Made by a program: the position numbers and the translations under genes. From Collinsella ihumii (GTDB taxonomy: Bacteria; Actinomycetota; Coriobacteriia; Coriobacteriales; Coriobacteriaceae), in the NCBI RefSeq assembly GCF_900046475.1, contig NZ_FCOU01000003.1:62001-126000 (forward strand): DNA of 64,000 nt, read 5' to 3'. The notes under the pieces are model-generated. The model was not told the DNA's origin, did not search any database, and worked only from the letters and a program-made list of their open reading frames with translations. Numbering within the stretch: the first letter of the stretch is position 1; the number at the start of each line of letters is the position of its first letter. Positions 51,947 through 61,230 of this stretch are shown piece by piece.

Positions 51947-54900
51947 ATGAATAAAACGGAAGAAGTCCGCCCCACGCCTGCCAGCGTATCCGGGACGGAC
52001 TCCAACACCAAACCTAGTTGTGATATTACTACAACTAATGATTTGGACATACATATAAGTAAAACTAATAGTGACGAACACGCAGCGCACGCGTCTGCCG
52101 ACGCGACCGATGTGGTCGACGACGCCCCCGAGTCCGTGGCAGCGGACGACGAGGCGGTAGACCTCAAGGCTCAGTCCGCGTCGGAGGACGACGGGCCGGA
52201 CGCTGACGGCTATTACCGCGTGAACCGCTATATCCGCGCGCGCCAGCCCAAGATTATGTCGAAGTCGCTATTCCAGATCAGCGTTTCACAGTTCGTGATT
52301 GACGACATCGTCGCTAAAACCACGAACATGCAGGTCAATCTTCCACCGCTGCCAGAGGACCTCAAGGACGAGGACGAGATGGAGCGCTGGAACGACGAGT
52401 ACGCGGCGTATCAGCGGCAGATCATGCCGCCGGCGTTCGCGTGCGAGCAGCTTGTCCCCGAGCTCCGCCGCTACTGCGAGAATTGGGCCGACGGCCGCTT
52501 CCCGGGCGTGAGAGAGTCCATGGCTGTTATCGAAGCGGTGCTCAAGCGCGAGACGAGAGTCTACGACCCGAAGCAGAAGAAGAACCCGTGGGTCAAGGTG
52601 CCTTCGGGCATGATTCCCTTGTACCAGCGCGACTACGATAAACGCGTCAATCCGGGCCACTTCCCCATGCCTTATATCGTCGCCCAGCTCCTCGAGTGGA
52701 AGGGGCAGTCGTTCGGCTCGCGCTATATCTACGGTGTGGACGGCGAGCGCGGCGAGGGCATGCTCATGCAGCGTGACTCCTCGAGCAAGGGCCCCTACCG
52801 CATCATCGAGGGCCCGCTGGGCCCGAAAGAGGCGAGCCCCGAGATCATGCAGATGGTGCAGCCGTTTTTGCCGGGGTGCACGCACGAGACGGCGATCGCG
52901 GTCTACCAGCAGCTCGTGCAGCTCGTCCCGCGCGTGCCCGTCAAGCGCGAAGACCCGCGCCTCGTGGCGCTGGGCAGCGGCTGGATGATTGATCCTATTA
53001 CCAAGCGCGGCCGCCGCATGACCGATGACGACGTCATCAACGGCTGCCTCGCCGGCCTCACGTTCGGCTGCAACGAGGACGGCACCATCGAGCGCGTGCC
53101 CTACCCTTACATCTGCGAGGACGGCACCGTCGTCTACGACGACCCGACCTTGGCCGAGGAGCACGGCGGCGTGGCGTTCGACCCGCTTTCGTGGCTCGAG
53201 AAAATCATGCCCGACCCGCTCGGGCGTGGGACATGGTGGGGCATCATTCAGGCGTCGGCGACCCCCGGGGTTGACCGCGGGAAGGCGGTGTTCCTAATCG
53301 GAAAACCCCGCGCCGGCAAGGGTTCCACGCTGCTAGTCGTCCGTGAGGCGTACGGCGGCGACAACGCTCGTCGCGGCGTCATCGCAGGCGTTTCCCTCGA
53401 CCAGATGGGCAAGCCGGAGTACGTCACCATGACGCGCGGCGCGTCGGTGCTGCTGAGCGACGAATCGAACCCCTCGGGCTACGTCAGTGATTCCGGCTAC
53501 CTCAAGGCGTGGATTACCAACGATATTATCGTGTCGCGTGACCTGTATAAAAGCGCCATCATGTGGCGCAATCATGCCTTTGGCATCTGGTGTCTCAATA
53601 GTGAAGTCGGTTTCAACGACAAGACCGAGGCGATGTTCACGCGCACCCTCATGCTCGCATTTAACGAGAGCTGGGCGGGTCGCGAGGATCGACGCATGCG
53701 CGACTGGGTACAGCATCCGGCGGTCGTGAACTGGATTTACTATCACGCCATCGTCGAGATGGACTTCATCGGCGAGCTCAAGGAGAACGCCTACACGCTC
53801 GCCGCGAAGCAGAGGTACCAGTTCGCGACCGACCCGCTGCGCCAGTTCGTCGAGGAGGAGCTGCCGAAGCTCGGCAAGAGGACGCCGCTCGAGCAGGTAT
53901 ACGACATGTACAAGTGCTGGGCTCAGCACAACAACCCGACGGGCAAGCCTGTCGGCAAGGCCAAGTTCTGCGACAGTCTCGAGGAGATCGTCGAGAAGGG
54001 CGACAAGTTCTACGTGCCCCGCGATTCCGCAGGTAAACGTGCGGCCTACGACATCCGCAAGAACTGTAACCCGGACGAGTCGGCGCAGTACCTCGAGGAC
54101 GCGACGCTGTACTGCACGCGACGTGAGAGCGGCGAGTGGACGCCCGCGAAGCTCCATGCATGGTGCCGTCGCTCGACGCTCCCTGACAGCCGCAAGCGCG
54201 GGTGGCTCTTCCGCGTGGACGACGGTCCCGACGGCGGTGACAACGGCTTCGATGATACGCCCGAGACCACGCCCGACGACACGTCTACGTGCACGTTCGA
54301 GGAGGCGAAGCCGCTGTTGGATGCCGTCGAGGCCTCCGGGGCGTCCATCGTCGCCGACGTGGGCGGCGAGCTCGACCCCATCGAGCCCTATTGCGCGCCT
54401 GCGACCGCGGACGAGTGGGTCGCGGCTGGTCGCGTGAGCGCGCTGCTGAAAAGCGAGGGCCTGTTCCCGATCGGCGACTACACCCCCGTCGGCACGGGCC
54501 GCAACGTGCCGAATAATCACGCGGGCCGTGAGCTGATGCTGCACGTGCCCGGCATCGGCCCGTGCGTCCTCACGCCGGACTACCCCGATCGCGCCCGGAG
54601 CGAGCTGCTGAGCCGGATGCAGAGGGTCACGACCGACGATATTCTCCGCATCAGCGAGGACGACACGAGCAACGAAACCCCAGCTCAGACGCCTGACCGG
54701 CTGTCAGCGCCCGCTGACGGCGAGGAGAGGGCCCCCGCGTCCACCGGTGAGCCCGCCCCTGCGAACGAGCCGCCAGCAGGCTCTGAGGCGGCCGCGTCGC
54801 CCGACACGCAGCCGGCAGCACCGCTGAAGAAGCCGTCAGCGCGTGCTCAGGCCCGTAAGCCGGCGCGTGGGCCGCGTCCTACCGAGTCCGGCGGGTTCAC

Positions 54901-54973
54901 GTGGGCTCCTTGGCCGCCGTCACCGCCCGCCGAGCCGGCACCAGGCCCAGACCCCGCCCCGAGCGCGCCCTAG
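51947..54973 (+). CDS. Primase-helicase-like replication protein (DUF5906/D5-type)
   Basis: This protein of about 1008 residues has a low-complexity acidic N-terminus (1-90) and a middle region. An SF3-like helicase domain follows, with Walker A IGKPRAGKGSTLL (near 451) and Walker B SVLLSDESN (near 501). Its next segments (SGYLKAWITNDIIVSRDLYKSAIMWRNHAFGIWCLN) are typical of phage/plasmid DUF5906 replication helicases. A C-terminal 200-residue Ala/Pro/Glu-rich tail is probably disordered. It likely unwinds or primes the element's origin. No separate origin was identified. The ATG at 51947 has a weak ribosome-binding site; GTG 51938 is an alternative. Confidence 0.8.
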   Translation: MNKTEEVRPTPASVSGTDSNTKPSCDITTTNDLDIHISKTNSDEHAAHASADATDVVDDAPESVAADDEAVDLKAQSASEDDGPDADGYYRVNRYIRARQPKIMSKSLFQISVSQFVIDDIVAKTTNMQVNLPPLPEDLKDEDEMERWNDEYAAYQRQIMPPAFACEQLVPELRRYCENWADGRFPGVRESMAVIEAVLKRETRVYDPKQKKNPWVKVPSGMIPLYQRDYDKRVNPGHFPMPYIVAQLLEWKGQSFGSRYIYGVDGERGEGMLMQRDSSSKGPYRIIEGPLGPKEASPEIMQMVQPFLPGCTHETAIAVYQQLVQLVPRVPVKREDPRLVALGSGWMIDPITKRGRRMTDDDVINGCLAGLTFGCNEDGTIERVPYPYICEDGTVVYDDPTLAEEHGGVAFDPLSWLEKIMPDPLGRGTWWGIIQASATPGVDRGKAVFLIGKPRAGKGSTLLVVREAYGGDNARRGVIAGVSLDQMGKPEYVTMTRGASVLLSDESNPSGYVSDSGYLKAWITNDIIVSRDLYKSAIMWRNHAFGIWCLNSEVGFNDKTEAMFTRTLMLAFNESWAGREDRRMRDWVQHPAVVNWIYYHAIVEMDFIGELKENAYTLAAKQRYQFATDPLRQFVEEELPKLGKRTPLEQVYDMYKCWAQHNNPTGKPVGKAKFCDSLEEIVEKGDKFYVPRDSAGKRAAYDIRKNCNPDESAQYLEDATLYCTRRESGEWTPAKLHAWCRRSTLPDSRKRGWLFRVDDGPDGGDNGFDDTPETTPDDTSTCTFEEAKPLLDAVEASGASIVADVGGELDPIEPYCAPATADEWVAAGRVSALLKSEGLFPIGDYTPVGTGRNVPNNHAGRELMLHVPGIGPCVLTPDYPDRARSELLSRMQRVTTDDILRISEDDTSNETPAQTPDRLSAPADGEERAPASTGEPAPANEPPAGSEAAASPDTQPAAPLKKPSARAQARKPARGPRPTESGGFTWAPWPPSPPAEPAPGPDPAPSAP

Positions 54974-55053
54974 CGCTCACCCTGCACGAACCAGCCCGCG
55001 CACTCCGCGCGGTGCGCGGGCTCCTAACCACCCTCAACGATTGGAGATCCACC

Positions 55054-55533
55054 ATGACCATTCCTACCACCACCACCAACGTCGTGTCTATGCGCGACTT
55101 CGGCCGTGGCGCGCTCTGCGACGCGCTGCGTCACGCGGGCGCATCCGACGAGGCCCTGCAGCGGCTCCGCCGCAGGTTCGCCGAGCTCGACGACGTGCAG
55201 GGGCAGGTTCTCGACGTGCTCGGCGCGTCCTACGCCGACGAGGCGGCGTTCGCCGCCGAAGCGCCTCTTTGCGGCTCGTTCGACGACGACCCGGTCTATG
55301 AGGAGGTGATGCAGAGGTACCAGGCCGAGCTCGACCGGCTCAGCAGCACCGTGGCCGGTATCAAGGACGCCCTGCGCGAGCAGGTGCGCGACATCATGGC
55401 CGGGCTCGGTGCCGACGGTGCCGTCGAGGCGATGGGCCATGTGCTGCGCGCGTACGTCGACCTCTACGGCCGCGAGACCGGCCTCAAGCCGCCGCAGATC
55501 CGCTGGCAACCGACCGAGGAGACCGTCGCCTAG
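55054..55533 (+). CDS. Hypothetical protein of the mobile element
   Basis: This 159-residue, largely alpha-helical acidic protein is not recognised. It has a helix-rich core (DALRHAGASDEALQRLRRRFAELDDVQGQVLDVL; QRYQAELDRLSSTVAGIKDALREQVRDIMAGL) and no signal or membrane segment. The start follows TTGGAG after a GC-rich stem-loop (AGCCCGCGCA/TGCGCGGGCT, 54993-55022). It is placed between the helicase and the coiled-coil gene in the element's operon. Confidence 0.7.
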   Translation: MTIPTTTTNVVSMRDFGRGALCDALRHAGASDEALQRLRRRFAELDDVQGQVLDVLGASYADEAAFAAEAPLCGSFDDDPVYEEVMQRYQAELDRLSSTVAGIKDALREQVRDIMAGLGADGAVEAMGHVLRAYVDLYGRETGLKPPQIRWQPTEETVA

Positions 55534-55659
55534 CGCCAACCCCCCGGCCCCAACCGGGATGTTTCTCGTCGTGCCCGGCTCCGCGCGCGGAGCCACCGCG
55601 TCAAACGACGCGGATACGAGCGAAGAGCAACCGTAACGACAGTAAGGAGTGAGTGAACG

Positions 55660-56046
55660 ATGAGCGATCAGATGACCGAGAGCACCGAGCAGCGGGCCGC
55701 GATGCCTGCTGCCGATGTGCGCGAGGGCGCGGCGGACGTGACCGCGAACGAGGCGGCCGTGAGTGCCGACGAGGTCACGGACAAGTCCGCTGCGGACGGT
55801 GAGGGCGGCGTCGAGAAGACGCGGCTCGAAGCGGCCGAGGAGAGCGTCGCGAAGCTCGAGCAGAGCTTCAAGGATGCCGAGGCGCGGATTGCGAAGGAGA
55901 CGGCGGATCATCGCCGTCGCATGAGGAACCTGCGCGGCAACCGCGACGCTCTCGGGCAGGCGCTCGAAGCCGCGCGCGTGCGTGCGGAGAACGAGCGCCT
56001 GCGCTCCGAGCTCGAGCGCATCCGTCGCGCGGGCTCGGGCGCGTAA
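55660..56046 (+). CDS. Coiled-coil hypothetical protein of the mobile element
   Basis: This 128-residue acidic protein has an Ala/Glu-rich first half and a C-terminal coiled coil with basic patches (AEESVAKLEQSFKDAEARIAKETADHRRRMRNLRGNRDALGQALEAARVRAENERLRSELERIRR). This resembles small accessory proteins of mobilization modules, but no family is recognised. A good site (AAGGAGTGAGTG) precedes the ATG. It is the last gene before the candidate oriT region. Confidence 0.7.
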   Translation: MSDQMTESTEQRAAMPAADVREGAADVTANEAAVSADEVTDKSAADGEGGVEKTRLEAAEESVAKLEQSFKDAEARIAKETADHRRRMRNLRGNRDALGQALEAARVRAENERLRSELERIRRAGSGA

Positions 56047-56614
56047 GCGCCGGCATGCGGGCATCTGTCCCGCACGCGGCGCGCACGCGCAGCGCGGCGA
56101 GCGAGCACGGCAGTCCCCCGTGAGTGGGGCGTGAGTGCGAGCGAGACCGCGCATGTGTCGCCGCGCCGTCGACGTTGCGAGCACATCGGTGCGAGTGACG
56201 AGACGGGCGCGGCGACACGGAGCCGCGAGCACATCGGTGCGAGCGGCTTTTGGGACGGCGTGTTATCGCCGGCCGAGGGGGTGCCCCTGCGGCGGGGAGC
56301 GCAGCTTCCCGAGAGCAGGCCCGTCGGACTTCTGGAGCGAGCCATCAGGCGAGCAGAGGAAGTCCTACGGGCGCTGACCTTAGGACTTTGGGTCGGATGT
56401 TTCCGACCAGAGTCCTAGCGCCTTTTGGCGCACGCACGCGAGCCGATGCTCGTGGGCGCTTTTCCTTCTGCGGGCTGATGCCCGCGAGAGCACGGGGAGC
56501 TCCGCGAGCCGTGCGTCGCATCCCACGCGTGCCCATGCACGCGAAGCTCACACCATCACGGGCCGATGCCCGCATGTATCTGTTCCACGTCCATTGACGA
56601 GAGGAGTGATTCGA
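56047..56614. other. Non-coding region upstream of the relaxase, candidate oriT
   Basis: These 568 bases hold no supported gene. GCGAGCACATCGGTGCGAG occurs twice, at 56177-56195 and 56225-56243. AGTCCTA (56361-56367), TAGGACT (56381-56387) and AGTCCTA (56411-56417) can form two mutually exclusive hairpins; the second contains TTTGGGTCGGA/TCCGACC. GCGCC-TTTT-GGCGC (56418-56431) follows. A repeat-rich, hairpin-forming segment just before a MobV-like gene is the usual position of an oriT. Confidence 0.5.
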
Positions 56615-58864
56615 ATGCCATCGTTCGGCTGCGGCGTGTCCGTCATGACGATGAACCAGACGGGCGCGTCGTCGATGAACACCATCGCCGCGACCAAGGC
56701 CTGCGCCGAGTTCGGCGAGGAGCGCGCCTCACTCACGGCGAACCTCGACCGCTCGCGCTCGGCCGGCAACGAGTACCACTTCCCCGATGGCTGCGGCAAC
56801 TCCGGTGCCGCGCTCGGGAACTGGTTCCTCGAGCAATTCGAGGATTACGCCAAGGGTTACAAGGAGGAGCACGGCCGCCGCCCGCCCGTCTCGACCGCGC
56901 TCGGCGTGACGACGGTCGTCACGCCCGACGAGGAGGCGGTCGCGCAATGGGACGAGCGGCTGCGGAGCAAGTTCGTGCGCGATGCCGTCGAGGTCCTGGA
57001 GCTGTGGTATGGTCGGCCGCTCGACGGATGGGCGAAGCACGTCGACGAGGGCGCGATCGAGGAGCGCGGGCTCACGCGCTCAGACCCGCTCGGCGACGAG
57101 GGCCTGCACATCCACGGCGCGGGGCGTCTGGTCGACAAGCTGCCGGACGACGACGCACTCGTGAGGTACCTCGGCGCGAAGGGCGCGAAGAACCACAGCG
57201 ACCGCTATCGCGGGAAGAACGACGGGTGCATGTACCGCACCGGCACCATCCTCAACAAGGGCAAGCTGCATCTGCTCCATCAGATGTTCGCGATCGAGAT
57301 GGCAGAGCGCGGTTGGCGCGAGCCGGTCGACGAGAAAGACTTCGAAGCGACCGGCTGGTCGATGAAGCCGCACATCACCGGCGCTGAAAAGCGCGAGCGC
57401 GAGAAGCAGGGCGAGGTGTTCCCCGAGGCCGGCCGTTCCGCGAACAAGTACGCACGTCAGGCGAAGTGGGTGCGCAAGCAGAAAGCTGCGCAGGAGGAAG
57501 CCGAGGACGCGCGCGATGCTGCGCTCACCGAGGAGGCTAACTCGAAGGCTCGCCGCGAGCACCTCAAGAACGACGAACGCGAGGCACGCAAGGCGTACAA
57601 CGAGGTCCAGCGCGAGCTCTCGGATGCGCTCGATGACCTCGAGCAGGCACGCTCCGACCTCGAGACGGTGCAGATCCAGCAGGAGTTCGCCGAGCTCAAG
57701 CTCCGCGAGGCGAACCAGATGAGGTGGGGCAGCGAGTGCCGCGCGGAGCGCGCCGAGGCCTATGTCGACCTCGTCACGAACGGCTACCGGCCGCCTGCGG
57801 GCGTGACGTTCATCCCCCTCGAGGCACTGCCGCCAGAGATCCGCCGCCTGCGCGGCTACATGGACGGCGACTACGACGAGGAGGAGCTGCTCGAGGAGTT
57901 CCTTTACGAGGGCGAGCTGGACACCGACGCGGTCGGCGACCGCCTCGCGCCGCTCGAGGAGGACTACGCTCGCGAGCACGGCGCGGGCGTGGGCTACAGC
58001 ACCGACCGCGGCATCTACCTCGTCGACCTGCCCGAGGACTACGTCTCGGAGGACGGTGAGACGCCCGACGAGATGGATGATGGGACGTACAGGAACGAGT
58101 GCGCGGAGTACACAAACGAGGTCGTTTCAAAGCTGGTTCAGTTCGCCGAGAACGCCGGCATCGACCCGCTGCGGCCGCAGATGCCGCTGCATGAGCGCGA
58201 GAAGGCCGTCGAGGTGAGGGAGCGCGAGCTCGACGAGCGCTCCGAGCGCATCGGCCGCGAGCTCGAATCGGCGAACGCGAGGATCGACGGCGCGAAGCGC
58301 GAGGCGGAGGGCATCAGGTCGGGTGCCGAGAGCGACGCCGCGGATATCCTCGCGGCCGCGAAACGCGATGCGGAGGGCATCCGAGCCGGCGCACGGGCAA
58401 AGGCCTACGCCGAGGCGAAGGAGGAGGCCGGCGGGCACGTCGACCGGTACCTCCGGCGCATCGTCGGCGCGGCCTCGATGATCGCCTCGATGGTGCTGAG
58501 GTACATGCGCCGAGAGCTGGACCTCGGCGAGGGGTTCGACCGCGCCGCCGAGGTCTGCATCGGCACCCTCCAGGAGCTCTCGGAGCAGGACGTGCGCGAC
58601 GCCCGATGGGGTGGAGACCCGCGCAACAGCTATACCAACCGCATCCAGCGCGGCGTCTCGAGGTTCTTCCGAGACGAGCTGGGGAGCCGGCTCGACGATG
58701 CCGCCCGCGAGGACGGGCCGGCCGAGGCCGCTCCCGCGAGCCCCGCTTTTTTTGGTCAAGTCCGTCTTTCTGAAATGATCACGGAAAACTTTCGGGTTTG
58801 GGCACGCAACTTTTTCGGGTTCGGTCACGGGCGCGCCGCTAGCTTCCCGACTTGCCCAGCATGA
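56615..58864 (+). CDS. MobV-family (Mob_Pre-like) relaxase, 3' end disrupted by IS21
   Basis: The 749 codons encode an N-terminal relaxase-like domain (residues 1-250) that can be aligned with Mob_Pre proteins. It shows ANLDRSRSAGNEYH, VTTVVTPDEEAVAQWDERLRSKFVRDAVEVLELWYG, the metal-binding-type GLHIHGAGRLVD (near 165) and KLHLLHQMFAIEMAERGWREPV. A long coiled-coil region and a region with AREAEGIRSGAESDAADIL-type repeats follow. The last about 40 residues (from FFGQVRLSEMITENF) are translated from IS21 end sequence, so the native C-terminus is lost. ATG 56615 has AGGAG eight bases upstream. The relaxase would nick the element at oriT for transfer. Confidence 0.65.
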   Translation: MPSFGCGVSVMTMNQTGASSMNTIAATKACAEFGEERASLTANLDRSRSAGNEYHFPDGCGNSGAALGNWFLEQFEDYAKGYKEEHGRRPPVSTALGVTTVVTPDEEAVAQWDERLRSKFVRDAVEVLELWYGRPLDGWAKHVDEGAIEERGLTRSDPLGDEGLHIHGAGRLVDKLPDDDALVRYLGAKGAKNHSDRYRGKNDGCMYRTGTILNKGKLHLLHQMFAIEMAERGWREPVDEKDFEATGWSMKPHITGAEKREREKQGEVFPEAGRSANKYARQAKWVRKQKAAQEEAEDARDAALTEEANSKARREHLKNDEREARKAYNEVQRELSDALDDLEQARSDLETVQIQQEFAELKLREANQMRWGSECRAERAEAYVDLVTNGYRPPAGVTFIPLEALPPEIRRLRGYMDGDYDEEELLEEFLYEGELDTDAVGDRLAPLEEDYAREHGAGVGYSTDRGIYLVDLPEDYVSEDGETPDEMDDGTYRNECAEYTNEVVSKLVQFAENAGIDPLRPQMPLHEREKAVEVRERELDERSERIGRELESANARIDGAKREAEGIRSGAESDAADILAAAKRDAEGIRAGARAKAYAEAKEEAGGHVDRYLRRIVGAASMIASMVLRYMRRELDLGEGFDRAAEVCIGTLQELSEQDVRDARWGGDPRNSYTNRIQRGVSRFFRDELGSRLDDAAREDGPAEAAPASPAFFGQVRLSEMITENFRVWARNFFGFGHGRAASFPTCPA

Positions 58865-59596
58865 GTGACTCCTCGAGACGGTGGCTTGGGCCGCCGAACT
58901 CGACGAGCCTGCCGTGGTGGACGACGCGGTCCACGATCGCGGCGGCGAGCTTGTCGTCCGCGAAGACCGTGCCCCACCGGCTGAACTCGACGTTCGTGGT
59001 GAACACTATGCTCCTCCTTTCGTAAGAGTCGGATATGACCTGGTAGAGCAGGCGCGCGCCGTCGACGTCGAAGGGGACGTAGCCGAACTCGTCGAGGATC
59101 ACGAGCTCGGCCCTGCCGACGTCCGCCAGCAGCCTGTCGAGCGTCCCCTCGCGCTTCGCCTTGCCGAGCTGCAGCACCAGCGCCGCCGTCTGGAAGAAGC
59201 GCACGGGCACCCCGCGCCGGGTCGCCTCGATGCCGAGGGCCGTCGCCACGTGCGTCTTGCCGCGGCCGGTCGGGCCGTGGAAGACGAGGTCCTCGGCGCG
59301 CTCCACGAAGTCGAGCGAGAGCATCTCACGGCTCGACCCCAGCCCTCGGGAAAGCGCACGTTGGACCAGTCGAACCCCTCCACGGCCTTGGGCACGGGGA
59401 AGCGGGCCTGGCGCAGCAGCCGGGCGCGCTTCGACCGCTCGCGGGACTCGAGCTCGCGCGCGAGCATCCCCGAGCACGCGGCGAGCTGGCCCGGGGTCGC
59501 CGTCTCGAGGAACCACGCTATCGTCGCCTTCGATATGAACAGCGACCTGGCGCGCGAGGAGAACTCCTCGCGCTCGGCGTCCGGGATCCTAGGCAC
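58839..59596 (-). pseudogene. istB: istB, IS21 helper ATPase (frameshifted)
   Basis: The N-terminal half (MPRIPDAEREEFSSRARSLFISKATIAWFLETATPGQ ... GFDWSNVRFPEGWG) and the C-terminal half (REMLSLDFVERAEDLVFHGPTGRGKTHVATALG, Walker A GPTGRGKTH, Walker B LVILDEFGYVPFD) lie in different frames. The break is at a run of four C (59337-59340, minus-strand CTGGGGTCG); one lost G would explain it. The N-terminal start overlaps the istA end by 8 bases, as in other IS21 elements. Confidence 0.8.
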
Positions 59597-61092
59597 TGGC
59601 GGCGCCCCCCTCCAGCAGCTCGAAGGCCCGGTCGTACCCCGCGAGGTCGACCGGCTCGTCGTACTCGACGAGCGCGTCGCCGGCGGCCGCCCTAGCGGCG
59701 GCGAGCTCCAGGGTGGCGGCGTCGACGCCGCCCGTGGCCCCGAGCGACCTCAGCGCGCCCTCCACGGTCGCCGCCCAGCCCCGCCTGGCGCTCACGTCGC
59801 GCAGCGCCCTGAGGTCGGCTCCGAGGTCGGCGGGCGACTCCGAGTCGAGGAACGCCACGAGCTGCTCGGGCAGGGACCCCCGCACGACGCTGTCGCGCCA
59901 GCCGCCGGGGCGCACGCAGAGCAGCCTCAGCTGCAGCATTGGGTCGGCGGAGTCCGTCGGCGCGTCGCCCCACTCGCGCGGGTACTCGGCGACGACCTCG
60001 CCTCCGGCGCCGACGACCGTGACGTCGAAGGCGCCCATCGCGACGGCGACCTCGCGGGAGGCGTTGACGGGCCCCGCCGAGTAGCGGTGCTCGCCGCCCG
60101 CCCTGAACGAGCCCTGCTTGTCGCACCTCCTGGTGAGCCACGTCACGCACGCGAACGGAGCCGCGGGCAGCGGCGAGAGCGCGGCGCGGTCGTCCCCGAA
60201 GAGCTCGGACTCGCTCGCGCCCTTGCGGTAGTGCGGCTTGCCGTCCGAGAGCGCCAGGCACGTCCCGAGCAGCCGCTCGTTGTAGGCCTTCACGTCCCAG
60301 ACCTGCGGGACCGGGACGAAGAGGTTGCGCCTGAGCGTCCCGACCTTGTTCTCCACGGAGCCCTTCTCGTTCCCCGAGTAGGGGTTGGTGAAGCTGTAGT
60401 CGAGCCCGTAGTGCGCGGCGAACCGGCGGAAGAGCGCCGAGGTCCTCATCTCGGCGCCGACCCTGCGGCCGACCTCGGTGGCGTTGTCGAACACGGCCCG
60501 CAGCGGCACGCCCCCGAGGAACTCGAAGACGTCGCGGAGCCCCTGGCAGACGCACTCCGCGGTCTCGCCCCAGAAGACCTGCGCGAGCCCGACGTTTGAG
60601 TGCGGGAACGTGACCACGAGGAAGTGGCCGCGGGTGACGACGCCTCGCACGCGGAAGTCGGCCTGCCCGAAGTCGACCTGGCACTCGCCCGGGAGCCAGT
60701 CGAGCAGCAGGAACCCCTGCGCCTCGCGGGCGTCGAGCTCGGCGGCGAGCTCCTCGCGATCGCCTCCGCACGTACCTCCTGACGGTCGAGTACGAGCCCT
60801 CGAAGCCCTTCTCCGCGACGAGCCGGTCGAAGACCCTCTTCGCGGTGTGGCGCTGCTTGTACCAGCAGCGCCTGTCCTCGAGCAGCCACGAATCGACCAG
60901 CGCCGCGAAGGGCTCGAGCAGGGGCGACTCGGGCGCCCTGCCGACCGCCGGCGGCCTCTCGGAGAGGTCGGTCTCCCTCAGGTACTTCCTCACCGTGGGC
61001 TCGGAGACCCCGGTTTCCCGGGCGATCGAGGCGACGCTCGCCCCGCCCCTCCCGAGCCTTCTGATATCGTCGATCTTGTCCACGCCGATCAT
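59589..61092 (-). pseudogene. istA: istA, IS21 transposase (frameshifted)
   Basis: The N-terminal part (MIGVDKIDDIRRLGRGGASVASIARETGVSEPTVRKYLRETDL ... YSTVRRYVRR) and the rest (GDREELAAELDAREAQGFLLLDWLPGECQVDFGQADFRVRGVVTRGHFLVVTFPHSNVG ... GVPLRAVFDNAT ... NPYSGNEKGSVENKVG, the DDE core) are in different frames. The shift lies near 60765. The catalytic residues visible in the second part are intact, so decay is recent. Confidence 0.8.
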
Positions 61093-61230
61093 TTCCTTCC
61101 CGGCCTCCCATCGTCGCAACCGTAGCAGCGACAACGTTAGGCCCCGTTGGGGATGGTCGGCGTGCCCATGCCCAAACCCGAAAGTTTTTCGTGACCATTC
61201 CCGAAAGCTCCGGGTGATCAAATCCGCAAG

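Larger units (their letters stand above)
49892..58759. mobile_element. Integrated mobilizable element, left end in tRNA-fMet
   Basis: The region between the tRNA fragment and the IS elements holds an integrase, excisionase-like protein, primase-helicase, small cargo proteins and a MobV-like relaxase, in that order. This is the plan of an integrative and mobilizable element (or integrated plasmid). The left boundary is the att site at 49892. The right boundary is not visible: no second copy of the tRNA sequence lies before 64000, so the end may have been removed by the IS insertions or lie beyond the window. Confidence 0.75.

Noticed and set aside
56131-56597. Overlapping 95- to 115-codon frames upstream of the relaxase
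   Set aside because: They translate the repeats and hairpins of the candidate oriT, lack ribosome-binding sites and have very biased composition.
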